64,000 bases of DNA from Tipula vernalis (Eukaryota > Arthropoda > Insecta > Diptera > Tipulidae). Location of the stretch: contig OY282559.1 in assembly GCA_958295665.1 (NCBI GenBank), positions 264,406,057 through 264,470,056 of the forward strand. Direction: 5' to 3'. Of the stretch, positions 24,343 to 36,201 are shown one piece after another. The notes below the pieces were generated by a model. It searched no databases, had not been told where the DNA came from, and was given only the letters and a program-made list of their open reading frames with translations. Each line of letters opens with the position of its first letter. Within the stretch, counting starts at the first letter, position 1. A program made the position numbers and the translations under genes.

Positions 24343-24878
24343 CTAAGGTTTAACACTGATAGAGTACGAGAGTCCCACTCTGTTACGAAAAAAAATGATA
24401 CAAAAACGGGTTTCAAAAAAACAGTATACGACAAAATTTAATCTCTTATTACTAATCTTGTTTTTTTTCAGGTTCTGTGTAAAGAATCGATTTACCAGCA
24501 TTTTTAACTATGCTGAATATTATATATGGCTTTGAAAATTCGGCCATTTACTAATTATCGAATGAATTGTTGTGAAACTCAACGTGTAGTATCTATAAAT
24601 TAAATAAATGACAAGAATAATTAATTGAAACTACGTACTTAGTACAATTAAATTAATTTGCAAATACTCATTAATCCAGGATAAACAAAAAAAATATTGG
24701 CGATTTTCATGTATTTGAAAATTTTTCTTTTAATTTGCTCATGTCGTAATAATAGTGTAGACTTTAATTTATTTTTCGCTAGTTCTATTGGAAGACCATT
24801 AATGTTGCAGATTTTAAAATGTCCAAATTTCGATCAAGTGAATCTGTATCTACACTTTCAAACTACTTACACTTTACT

Positions 24879-25548
24879 TTTAACATTTAACATTTAACAT
24901 TTAACATTTAACATTTAACATTTAACATTTAACATTTAACATTTAACATTTAACATTTTATATTTAACATTTAACATTTAACATTTAACATTTAATATTT
25001 AACATTTAACATTTAACATTTAACATTTAACATTTAACATTTAACATTTAACATTTAACATTTAACATTTAACATTTAACATTTAACATTTAACATTTAA
25101 CATTTAACATTTAACATTTAACATTTAACATTTAACATTTAACATTTAACATTTAACATTTAACATTTAACATTTAACATTTAACATTTAACATTTAACA
25201 TTTAACATTTAACATTTAACATTTAACATTTAACATTTAACATTTAACATTTAACATTTAACATTTAACATTTAACATTTAACATTTAACATTTAACATT
25301 TAACATTTAACATTTAACATTTAACATTTAACATTTAACATTTAACATTTAACATTTAACATTTAACATTTAACATTTAACATTTAACATTTAACATTTA
25401 ACATTTAACATTTAACATTTAACATTTAACATTTAACATTTAACATTTAACATTTAACATTTAACATTTAACATTTAACATTTAACATTTAACATTTAAC
25501 ATTTAACATTTTACATTTTGCATTTTACATTTTACATTTTACATTTTG
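24879..25548. repeat. Heptanucleotide satellite array (TTTAACA)n
   Basis: About 630 bp of nearly perfect TTTAACA units (around 90 copies), with isolated variants near 24958 and 24996. It ends in about 40 bp of a TTTTACA/TTTTGCA variant. The near absence of point mutations implies recent expansion or ongoing slippage. Confidence 0.95.
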
Positions 25549-25551
25549 CTC

Positions 25552-25720
25552 CAAGGCGCGACCCCTCCCTTCCAGACTCGCTGTTTTTCGTCCAACCTCC
25601 GACTTTCGCTCTTATATATATTTACGTTCCTTTGCCAGAAGATGTATAGGGATGCACCCAGCTATTACGAGGATAGCTGCCTCGGAAGCTGTACGATAGG
25701 CCGATGCCACCCATGTTTTC
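25552..25720 (-). pseudogene. Non-LTR retrotransposon pol fragment
   Basis: Read on the minus strand: AYRTASEAAILVIAGCIPI, then LLAKERKYIY. This is the pattern following the reverse transcriptase domain in R1/I/LOA-type non-LTR elements. Only about 55 codons remain, bounded at the left by the heptanucleotide array. Confidence 0.55.
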
Positions 25721-25889
25721 ACTCACAAAAATTTTAAAACTTATACCAATTCGTTTTCACTAGTGGATTTTAGTATCGGAAATAATTTTGTCAATCCGGG
25801 TGATACAGCAAGTTTTGTTCGAGTTTCGTTGGTTTAAAAATACAATGGTCCTGTGTTTAAGTAAGGCAGCAAATATTATTTTTCTACGA

Positions 25890-26279
25890 TGATTGTCTGC
25901 TAAATTTTTTATCCTTGTACTCCGTCAAAATACGTGAACCACCAGCTTTTCGGATGATAAATTGTTTCAAGGCCTAAAAATAGTGGAAATTTAATTTTTT
26001 TTTTAAATTTATTTATACAATACCTCAGAAGTAGTTAATGCGTCTAACTACTGTTAAATTTGCATCATGCGTGGTTAGACTGAATTTTTTTTTTACCTCC
26101 AAAAAAACTTGGATGGTAAAAAAGATAAAATTAACACTGAATGATCGCTTCTGAGTTACACGTGAATACATAAAAGCTTCATACGAAAAATGTCCCGCTT
26201 CGGAATCGCTGAATTTTTGTAATTTTATAATTTTGAAGTTATTTTCTAGTTTCACTGTGACAAACACTTGTGGATCCAT
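25890..26279 (-). pseudogene. Possible 5' exons of the second SAM-family gene copy
   Basis: An ATG at 26279 opens 60 codons up to a GTAAAA donor near 26097 (MDPQVFVTVKLENNFKI at its start). A second candidate exon begins after TTTTTAG near 25977 and reads ALKQFIIRKAGGSRILTEYK, similar in character to the exon at 2083-1868 of the first copy. The evidence is weak and rests on gene order. Confidence 0.25.
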
Positions 26280-26508
26280 TATAATTACACAAATTAACTC
26301 GGTTCAAACTAAAAATTAATCAATTTCCACAAATCACTTACTTCTCCAATTGACAAGCGCCAAACAAAAACTAAAATAAAAACTCCCGAATAAAACAACA
26401 GATGAAATATTTGATCTCAGATAACGGTGCTTTATTTTGCAGTCATAGTAAATTAATATTCAAAAAGTATTAAAATAAATTTCAAGTGAAATCCAAATAC
26501 TTTAATAT

Positions 26509-26633
26509 CCTAGGACACACTGCGATTTAATGAAACCGATTTAGTGATTTTTTCGAGATTAGTCGCACTGTGTCAACCTCGATTTAAACTAGTTTAGCTA
26601 AATCGGATTTATTTAACCACAGTCTGTCTAGGG
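26509..26633. mobile_element. Small MITE, about 125 bp
   Basis: The ends CCTAGGACACACTGCGATTT and, in reverse, CCCTAGACAGACTGTGG form an imperfect terminal inverted repeat of about 36 bp that includes CCGATTTAG. The target duplication is unclear. Confidence 0.5.
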
Positions 26634-26639
26634 TATTAG

Positions 26640-29600
26640 CGTTTAAAGTAAATAGGCAATGCTACTAAAAGCTTCGAAGGAATAACTAATAATTTATTGG
26701 TGTAGAATTTTATAAGTCAATATTATTAACCTTCCTATAAAACTTATACTATTCGGTGTTCGTTAGGTTATATTTATATTCTTACCTGATATAAATATTA
26801 AAATAATACGAAAAGTCATAAAAAAACCTTTATACCAAATTTCGTATTAAATGTACATACTATTCTTCTAGATCCGGCTCGAACAACCATATGAAATGCT
26901 CAGGTTTTTCTTTAAAAATAAACAGACATTATCTCTATACTAAGCACATTAAACTTTTTATTTGAGTAATTTGGTTTTAGTTTTAAAATTTTAGGATTTG
27001 TTTGGTTAGCAGCATTACACCACAAGGTTAACTTGTTATCTAAAAGTGCCGTACAAAAATCAATGTTTTGAGTTTAATTTTAGTAAATTTTTGTACGTAG
27101 CAGTACATTAGTCAAAACAAGATGTTATATTTACATACATCAATATATTACAGACTACAGACGCCGCTAAATTCAATCTTTTTCGATTTTAGTATTTCCA
27201 AAACCATAATAATCTCTAAGCAGTCGACGCACGATACCCAAAATCCCGATATACAGTAAACCCAAAGACCAGACTAGAAATTATTGCTGACATATTATAT
27301 ATACTAATGTATACTAAACAAAAAAAAAATGTCGTAACACACATAAATTTTGATGGCAAATAAAATTTCTAATTGAAACCACTGGGAATGATAGAATTAA
27401 ATCAGTATTCATAAATCATCAAATCTAAAATAAAATCATAAATAAATAAATTTATTTTCGAAACACAAAAACTATACATAAAGCTCAATTTATTTATAGT
27501 TAGTTGTATAGTCTAAAATATAAATAGAAAATAATAACTACAGCCCAACAACAACTTCAATACTATACTAAATAAAAGCTTTAATAAAAGCTTTTTTTTA
27601 TTTATTTCCCTCTCTTTCTTCCTTTATACGTATACAAACGTACGTCTAAAATATTTTTAGATAAAATAAAAGTTCATAAATAAATCTCATTCAAAACCAT
27701 TTTAAATATTTTTTTTTTTGTGTAGATTCATCAAAATCATAAATTCCATTTCATTATAAAGTTTTCCATATCCCTCGATTTTTCCCTCCAGTCAGATAAT
27801 AAAAAAAAAAAATTATCCGAAATGAAAGTCATATCATAATATGATGATGGTATCTTCGTCTGAATGTACATACCATATATATGTCGTAAGTAAACTATGT
27901 ACCAGTCTTGTCACGCTGTGTCTTTGCAAATATCCATACCAGAGTGCAGAGTATATTGTTTTAAGGAAGAACACACTCTAAACATGGATAGACAAATACC
28001 ATTACACTTATGTGGAAATGTAGATATACAATTTTCCGGTTTTCCTCGTGCACATATACAATGTATTTCCTTCTTTTAACCCTTCTATAATATAACCCTT
28101 AATTATTTTTATATTTTATATATTTATTTATTTCATTCGGAAAATGTTAAAAAGGTACAACCGTTACATCGTAAATATGGATGTCATGTTTGTATGTAAA
28201 GGTTGGTTGTTGTTGGAAAATGAATTGATAAAAAAGGATATTTTGGATTTTGAATGCTCCAATTTTTTATTTTGTTTTCTTATAAAGCGACACATAGAAC
28301 GACATAACAGACATACACCCACATACATATATGTGAATAAGTCGCCTCGTTTCTAAATAGATGTCTATCTACATAATATATCTATGTGTACATAAATATA
28401 TATAATCGAATTGAATGGATTATGGTTCCAATTTCAGCAAATTGCATGGCAAGCAATAAACTATTCTTGGATATATCGAGTAATATTGACATTTGCCAAA
28501 TCAAATTGATTCCTTCCGATGGATCACAAATTGTTTTATGGGAATTTTTAAAGTTTATTGTTTCTTATTACTGTCATTGTACTTGACGGTGTTTAAATTG
28601 AAGAAATAACAATTGTTAAGTATAAAATTTCAAATATACTTCATCATGTAGATAATCTTCATCATGTAGACATTTTACCAATCAACCGAAAATGTTACTT
28701 TTCAAAGTACATGTACGAGATGTGCAGAGGTTATCGGTGAAATATAAAAACAAAACATTACACCGATGATTAACATTCGATTAAGAGTGTAAGATATATA
28801 ATAATGTAAAAAACTGACGAGCTTGTGTCCGAGACAAAACCCATTAACATAAGACTACATGAGAATAAGACAGCTTTATTTATACGGTTTAAGTGAAGCC
28901 AAATTTAAGAAATTTTTGTTACTTTATTTACCTTGCCTGTATACTACAATTCAAAACTCGCCAAAAATTATTGTATGGCGAAATTATTTCATTTTCAATA
29001 TGAATTAAATCCGCGATTATTAAATTGATGATCCCGAAAATAAAAATCACAAAAATATCCCGTACAATTTTTATTAACTACAGTATGAAAACAAAAAGAT
29101 GATACATACATAGATTCATGTCGTCCTTAAGGAGAGAGGACCAATGCTAAGCGGATTTGGGTAGTACTTTCTTTTAGTATATGAGTAATTAATTAAAAAC
29201 CAGAAATTTTTTCAAAAATGTTTTAATTTCTATGAATGTTAGAACCTAAAAATATCACCATAGTGAGGGTTTGAAAGCGGCAGCCCCAATCCGCAAATAT
29301 TATAAAACGAATTAAAATAATATTTCAAAAATTTGTAGTATTTTAGACTTTATTTTTTGGGATTTTTAGTTTTTTGGGGATTATTTTATTTTATGAAACT
29401 GTGGTCGCTGGTTGAGTTTGTTGCAGCGCACAAATATAACTTGTGGAAACTGACTGTGTTGGTTGCATCGCACAATATATGTATATCCACATTTGGATGA
29501 GAATCTTCTCCGATGCGTGGATAGTTAATAATGGTGGTTTGCGTTATACGAAACAATAGGTCTGGTTCGTACCCACTTGGTATAGCGACTAATTTATTTT
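26640..29600. other. Non-coding stretch, no gene recognised
   Basis: AT-rich DNA. Small open frames at 27897-28079, 28144-28356 and 28386-28586 have no recognisable domain. At 29400-29490 the phrase GTTG(A/G)GTTT/GTTGCA(G/T)CGCACAA is repeated twice. Confidence 0.4.
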
Positions 29601-29622
29601 TCTACCATTTTTAATAACTGCG

Positions 29623-31079
29623 AAATTGTTTTCGCAGCTAACGCGACATTTTTTAGAATTTAATCAAATTCACCAAACCGCTTGAACAAAGTGTTTGTTG
29701 ACTTCCTTAGAAGAAGGGTCCCTGTTTCTTGTGTGGTTCCTCGCCCGATTGTTGCTCTGCGAGCTGGTTTGGCAGTGATTGCGATCCATTTCATCAAGGC
29801 GTCGAATGATCTCGCTAATTTGATTCGAGAGCGATGGCTCGTTGTTTTGCCTCATTGGTGCCGCGACGGACATCACGTGTGTTTGCGACATGGTCTCGAG
29901 CACTCGGTCGGCCAATTCTGCTAATTTTGTTGCCGATAGTGAGTCCGTTGTGGGTGCCAAAATTTCCTGTTCGCGAATCGAGAGGCGTTTGAGCCAAATC
30001 GTTTTGACAAATTCATCGTTTATGTCCGCCCCCACCGCTGGCTTTCAATTTTCGGAGTAGTTGCGATGGTTTCATATCGCCTAACTCGATGCCCTGAAGG
30101 AGGCGATGGATTTGCGTCTGCTTAGATTCGCATGACCTGTCTAGAATGGCCTTTTTTAAATCAGCATACGGAGTATCCGATTTAGGTCCGATGATAATAG
30201 CGCTTACATCATTATTGATGCGATCGTTAAGTGCACTAAGCAGATGATGGTATTTGGTAATCTCTCTGGTAACCTTATTTAACGCGAACTGCGACTCTAT
30301 TACCTGAAACCATATGCGCGGATCCTGTGTATTCAGGGGAATTAGTCTCAGATTAACTACGGATATCGATCCTGACGATGGTTGCGTCGAACTTGTCGAC
30401 GGTGGTGGTACGTGATCGGTAGTGGCTCCGTTTAGTGCTCGTCTAACTCCTTCTAGTAACCGGCTGTTGAGCGAGTTTCTCTTGCTTCGTCAATCGAATC
30501 CGGATTATGCTCCTTTGAAACGCTGGTTGAAGTCATCGCGAAATCGATGTTGTCACTTACACTAAACCTAATTAATTATTTGGATTCACTTAACAAAATT
30601 TTGGCTAGCGGCGAATAGTATGGAAATCATCATACACTCAGTGAGGAGAAATCTTGTTGATTACATCACTGTGTTCGATAAAAATCTGCCTTGAAATTAA
30701 TATCAAAGGCGACCATGAACAAAAACAATTGTAAATAAATAACAACAAAAATGAGGAAAACGTCTACCCGAAAAATCAACAACACGGAAAAGAAACCAAT
30801 AAAATATAAATTCGGCAAACCGTAACGCCCTATGGCTAGTAAAACACTTAGTTCAGGTGGTTTGGTGAATTTGATTGTTTTGTTTTTTTTATTCTTTTGT
30901 TGGTTATAGATAATTACGAAATACGTGCGAATAGCAGAGAACAAAAAATGGTAAAAATTTATAATAAAATAGTCGCTTACCTGGTTCTTCTTAGCCGTAA
31001 CCAAAAAATAAAAATCCTGTTCGTTCTCCGGGTTGCCGGAGAAATTGTTTTCGCAGTTAACGCGATATTTTTTAGAATT
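29623..31079 (-). mobile_element. Rearranged Ty3/gypsy fragment (leader plus gag)
   Basis: A 38-bp segment (AAATTGTTTTCGCAG to TTTAGAATT) occurs directly repeated at 29623-29660 and 31042-31079. A 32-bp segment occurs inverted at 29662-29693 and 30845-30876. Between them, on the minus strand, lie an untranslated leader and a gag fragment. The arrangement is not a normal LTR element and suggests recombination or template switching. Confidence 0.5.
29670..30533 (-). pseudogene. gag: Ty3/gypsy gag remnant
   Basis: An ATG at 30533 opens a frame that stops after 27 codons. A frame change then gives a long capsid-like stretch containing DPRIWFQVIESQFAL, YHHLLSALNDRI and LLQGIELGDMKPSQLLRKL, typical of insect Ty3/gypsy Gag. 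The last open piece, 30035-29670, reads VKTIWLKRLS and AELADRVLE and ends abruptly in the inverted 32-bp segment. No zinc knuckle is seen, so the 3' end of gag is lost. Confidence 0.75.
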
Positions 31080-31158
31080 CGTAATTTTTTTTATAATTTG
31101 AAAATTTTCAAATTATGAAAATTTTTTTCATTATTTGAAAATTTTACTTTTGTTTTTC

Positions 31159-32690
31159 CTATTGATAAAGAATACATATAACAATTAGTATGGCTATTAT
31201 TGTTAGTATTGTTGAGGATGCTATTATGTGCGTGTAAATGGTGGATTTGTGTTGATGATTTTGTATTTCCCGCATGTTTTTAATTGTGGATTTTGTTAAA
31301 AATGGTATATCTATAGTTTCAATCCTTGTTTCGTTTATGATGATTGTATTAAAGGGTTGTAATACTTTAAATTGATGCATTCTTCTTGAGACGTTATTGG
31401 TGAATGACTGTTCGTTGACTTGTATGGTACAGTCCTCGAATTTGATTAATTTAATTCCTTTTATGATTAATGTATCAGGACCACATGTTGTATAGATGTT
31501 GATTCCGGCTTCCGATGATATGAAAAGGTAGCCATCTTCTAGTAGCTGTATTTCTTCTTGATGATTTGTTTGTACTAATTTACAATTGGCATGTTGATTG
31601 TTTAACAGGTTTGGTAAGCAAGTGTTATTGTTGGTATATATTTGTTCCTGCTGATAATAGTATGTATTCTCCAACATTTGGCATGGTTTTGAAATTATCA
31701 TATGTATTTTGGGATTGGATAAAATATAATTGTAGGTAATAGGAATAAGGTAATTGTTTAAGATATAAGTTTTTATTCTATTATAGGAAAAATTATCATT
31801 ATAAAATTGTGGTATTTCTATTATCGCTATCAGGTTGGTCCCGTTATAGTAAGCTTTTAGTTGTAATATTGAATAAATCTGCTCTTGTGAGTGTAATTCA
31901 ATATTACTCTTGTTTAGTTCATTTAGAACATAGTTCATCTCTGTATTGTCGAGTATGAATCTTGAAATTACGTTTATTTTCGCGAAGGTTATAATTTCGT
32001 GAATTTCTAATGCCTGTTCTGATAGTGTTGACATATTATCTTCGATTGTGAAGTACATGTAATTGAGTAATTTTTCAGCTTCATTAGAGTTTTTTGTGTC
32101 CCATTCTGTTTTAAGGATTCGGTTCATATTAGCAGTAGTTATATTTAAAATGTCCGTTATTTCTTCAAATCTATTGACTATTTGCTCATTAATTTGAATT
32201 TGGTTATTAAGTCGGTCGGCTAGTACGTATTGTCCTTCCTGTGTTAATTGTATTTGGTTTTGAAGATTTTCGTAGTCGTTTTGGTCAAGATTTCCAGTAA
32301 TTGATTTTATAAAAGTTCCCAAAGGATTGATTAATCCACGTTTGCTTCGGTTTCCCCTGTTGGGTAGAGTTGGCATTACGTTATCGATTGATCGCTTCAG
32401 ATTTTTTAATTTACGTTTAATGGTGTTTAGTCGTTGAGTATTACTGTATTTGAAATGAACCATTTTATTTTCGGTTTGTTTGACAGATTCTTCTATTGAT
32501 TGGTAGTTTGTTAATAAATCGTTCAGTTCTATGATATGAAAAAGTTTTATGTAGGTAGTGATTATTTTGGCTTCACCTAATTTAATTCCAATAAGTCCTT
32601 TGTTATCCTGTAGGTCATAGGCTTCTAATCCTTTTGGTTGGGCTGACCTGTGGACAATATGGTATCTAGTTTTAGTTTCTATTTTTTTCT
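31159..32690 (-). CDS. env: Errantivirus envelope glycoprotein (insect F-like), open frame
   Basis: The first ATG-initiated frame is 32463-31159 (434 residues). The same frame is open without a stop upstream to about 32690, so the true N-terminus is probably made from a spliced subgenomic RNA, as in other errantiviruses. A furin-type site RSKR lies at residues 39-42 of the ATG form and is followed by a hydrophobic glycine-containing fusion-peptide-like stretch. A C-terminal membrane span occupies about the last 23 residues, leaving almost no cytoplasmic tail. The family is homologous to baculovirus F proteins. This gene appears uninterrupted although gag and pol of the same copy are broken. 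No signal peptide is visible in the ATG form. Confidence 0.75.
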
Positions 32691-33896
32691 AATTTTGTTT
32701 TTATGTACAGTACGTTTGTTTGTCTGAACAGTAACATCTCCGTCCTGTATTATCGTATGGGGTATATATTTTCTCTGAAACTTATCACGTGTAGTTGTTT
32801 TTTCAAAGATTTTCTCCCCTGGCATGTAAATACCTGGATTATCACGTGTAGTGTTTAATCTTTCTATTGTTTTCGCTTTAGACAGGTTATTTAGCTTTGC
32901 TATATGTTGTGCAATGTCTAAATATTGGCGTCTAATGCGTGATAGATATTCGTTCTCCATTTCTGGTAGATTGGTAGGTATACTTTTGGTTATAATATGA
33001 CCTCTATGTAACTCAAATGGTGTGAGTTTAGTTGAAGAATGAATGGAATTGTTGTAGGCAAACATTGCCTCTTCCATTATTCGGATTATTGATTTATTTT
33101 TATCCCCAGCTTTTATGATTCGTACTAGTTCGGTTAGTGTAGAATGTAGTCGTTCTACAGGCGAGTTTCCGTTTGAAGATTTTGCTGTCGTGATGTGTAG
33201 TTCTATACCCATCATGTTAGTGAAATCAGTGAATAGTTGGGATGTAAATTCAGTTGCAGAATCCAATGTTAGTGTTTTTGGAACTCCTTCTCTACTGAAA
33301 TATGTCATAAATTTATTTATGATTGTTGTTGTTTTCCTATTAGGTATTTCAAAGGCTGTAGCGTATTTTGAAAATTTATCGACTAATGTGATAAAAGTTT
33401 TTCCAGAAAGGGCGAATGTGTCCCCATGGGTAATTTCCATTGGTCCAGTGGGCGTTTGGGAAAGTTTAAATTTGACATGAGTGGGCTGCCTTTCATATTT
33501 GTTTTGATTACAAATTTCGCAGTTTAAAATATAATGTGCTATTTTTTGTCTCATGTTTGGAAAATAAAAATTCCGTTTTAATTTTTGATAATTTTCCTGA
33601 GTTCCACGATGGTATGGTTGGTGTTCATTAGCGATAGTGTTTATTTGTTCCTCGGCTAATTCTATGTCATTTTTTATCGTGTGTACCCGGATTATTCTGT
33701 AAGGTTTTGTTTTACATATTTCCTCAATTAGTTGGAATGTTTGGTCATCCGTTAGAAGAGCTGTTATTTTATTTTGGTTGACATAGCTATTGAGAATTAC
33801 TTGAATATCGGTTTTTGTAAAATCTGTCTTCTTGATAGTATTGCGCTGGTTCTTATTAAATACTAAATAGTACCCTAGCGTCTTTTTCCATCTCAC
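32679..33896 (-). pseudogene. pol: Errantivirus integrase region of pol
   Basis: The open stretch has an HHCC zinc domain (H-x-P-Y-H-R-G-T and C-E-I-C-N-Q-N-K). The catalytic core has Asp in THGDTF, Asp in LTLDSATEF and Glu in SPVERLHS, and a basic C-terminal tail. It would insert the cDNA into the host chromosome. The piece itself is intact, but a frameshift near 33890 separates it from RNase H, so the polyprotein is broken. Confidence 0.8.
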
Positions 33897-34566
33897 CGCA
33901 ATCTTTATTTTTTGCTATGATGAGCTGGTTTTGGAATTCGTTCAGGCTAGAGCTTGAAACTGGAATTCCTTTATGTTTGGTTGATATTCCATTGTCGTCA
34001 CACTGGATATCTTTGTTATTTAATTGAATTATTTCATCATTAAATATTTTATTTGGATTATCTTGAGTTTTCTGCAGTTTCTCAAGTAATTCCAGATTTT
34101 CGGGTTCAGAATCATTATTGTAAGTAAAACTTTTCGTTTCCAGTTGTTTGTTTAATTCTATTCGCGAGAGTGCATCAGCGTTTGTATTAGCTGTGCCTTT
34201 TTTATATGTGATGGTATAGTCATATTCTTCAAGTGCTAACCTCCATCGAATTAATTTGGATGTTGGATCCTTGGCATTAAATAACCATAGTAGAGGTTTG
34301 TGATCCGTGATGATCGAAAACTTCCTTCCATATAGGTATGGGCGGAAGTATTTTGTTACCCACACTATTGCTAGGCATTCCTTTTCAATAGTGGAGTAAT
34401 TACACTCTGTTTTGGAAAGTGTGCGTGAAGCATACGCAACTGGTAGGTCGCTACCATTGAAGTTTTGACTTAAAACCGCTCCCAAAGCATAGTTGGATGC
34501 GTCAGTTGTTAATATGAAATCTTTCGTGAAATCGGGATATTTTAATATTGGTTCTTTGGTTAGCAT
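33856..34566 (-). pseudogene. pol: Errantivirus RNase H region of pol
   Basis: It shows [28 protein letters not shown] and ITDHKPLLW, the usual Ty3/gypsy RNase H signature, followed by a tether ending [10 protein letters not shown]. It is in the same frame as the RT piece but separated from it by one in-frame TAA at about 34579. Confidence 0.8.
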
Positions 34567-34578
34567 GTCTTTACATAC

Positions 34579-35295
34579 TTAAAAGCAGTTCACAAATTCT
34601 TTGTCGTGATATATTACTGCTCCCTTTGATAAACAAGATGTTAAGGGTTTTGTTATTTTTGAGAAGTTCTTAATAAATTTTCGATAGTACCCTATTAACC
34701 CTAGAAATGATTTGATTTCTTTCGTAGTTGATGGTATTTTGAATTGTTTGATTGCTTCAATCTTTTTAGAGTCTGGTTTTACTCCTTCTGAAGTAATAAT
34801 ATGGCCCAGAAATCCTATAGATTTTTGCAAAAAGAACGTTTTTTCGATCTGAATTTTTAGATTCGCGTTATATAATTTTGTAAATACCTGTGTTAAATCG
34901 TGGATGTGTTCCTGTAGGCTTGTACTGAATACTATAATGTCATCCATATAGCATAGTACATTTTTACCTTGTAGGTCTCCGAGAATGTTGTCCATCACGC
35001 GTTGAAACGTGCTGGGGGCATTCTTCAGACCAAATGGCATACGAGTAAACTCGAAATGTCCATTAGGAATAGAAAATCCCGTTTTTGGTATGTCGGAATT
35101 CCTGATTTCAATTTGGTGAAATCCCGCCGCCAAATCTATTGTTGAAAAATAAATCGCCTTTCCCATTTTATCGAGAATATTCTCTATATTGGGTAGAGGA
35201 TATTTATCATTGATCGTTTGCGAATTGAGTTGTCGAAAATCTACGACAAGTCTCCATTTTTTATTCCCATTTGCGTCTGGTTTCTTCGGCACCAT
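34579..35295 (-). pseudogene. pol: Errantivirus reverse transcriptase region of pol
   Basis: Fingers, palm and thumb are present: VVDFRQLNSQT, PLPNIENIL, STIDLAAGFHQIE, TRMPFGLKNAPSTFQRVM, CYMDDIIVFS and GLIGYYRKFI. The catalytic YMDD is intact. The frame is shifted relative to the upstream protease piece (break between 35339 and 35295). Confidence 0.85.
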
Positions 35296-35338
35296 CCATA
35301 TGGGCGAAGACCAGGGGCTAAATGATGGTCTAATAATT

Positions 35339-36150
35339 TTATTTTCTAATATTATCGATTTCTTTTCTGATTTCCTGCTTTTGATTCTCAGGATGCCTGT
35401 ATTGTTTTACATGATGCGGCTTTTCCTTGAGTAAATTTATTTCGTGCTTTATTTCATTGGTAAAGCTTAATTTTTGATTCTCGTCATAGAATAAACTTTG
35501 GAATTTTTTACATAGGTTCAATATTTGGAATTTTTCCTCAGGATTTAAATTGTCCGTTTGGATTTTTGATTCTATATCTACTTTTGTTGTATGCTGATTT
35601 ACAATATGAAAATTAATTTCATTATATTGCTTTTTGAATTCGCTTACATTAATTGGGCTCAATAATTGGAACGATTCTTCGTCTTGACCTGTTTTAATAA
35701 TTTCTACAATAGCTTTGTAGGGTGCACAAGTAGTGTATATTCGTTCCTGGATGTTTATGTTTGGTGAAAGCAAACTGTTTTGTATATAAAAGTTTCCTTT
35801 TGAAATAGTTACTGGTATTTCTATTAATTTTTTAGATTTGTGGGGTATTTCTGTGTTGGGAATAATTGTTGTACATTCATTTTTTATGGTGTTTACTTTA
35901 GCGTTAAGCTTTTGTAAGTTCTCATATCCAATGAGACCATCAAATAATGTATGAAATTTAAATATAAAAAATGTTAATTTTGTTGGCATTTCTTTGAATT
36001 GAATGTCGACCATTTGTGTTATTTCCGTTGAGGAGAACACTGATTGTACCTTGAATTGTACGTTAATTATTTTTGAGAACAATTTGACGAATTTTGGGTC
36101 GATATAAGATTTATCGGCCCCAGTGTCAATTAGAATTTTTAGAGTTTGAT
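35339..36150 (-). pseudogene. pol: Errantivirus protease region and RT N-terminus
   Basis: The retropepsin motif DTGADKSYID is readable at about 36135-36105, followed by an open 247-residue piece containing a GLIGYENL segment and, near its end, the spacer that precedes RT. The open frame ends at a stop at 35339, where a frameshift lies. Confidence 0.65.
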
Positions 36151-36201
36151 TATTAATAGTTAATAGTATAAAAAGAAGCTTGGTTTGTTGTTTGATTTTC
36201 G

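Noticed and set aside
24879..25548. Telomere-type repeat
   Set aside because: TTTAACA is not the insect TTAGG telomere unit, and flies maintain telomeres differently; treated as a microsatellite expansion.
24879..25548. CRISPR-like array
   Set aside because: No spacers; a contiguous 7-bp tandem repeat in a eukaryotic sequence.
29682..29924. Plus-strand open frames over the gag remnant
   Set aside because: They are antisense shadows of a recognisable minus-strand gag sequence.
33115..33480. Plus-strand 121-codon frame over the errantivirus integrase
   Set aside because: Antisense to the integrase core, no features of its own.
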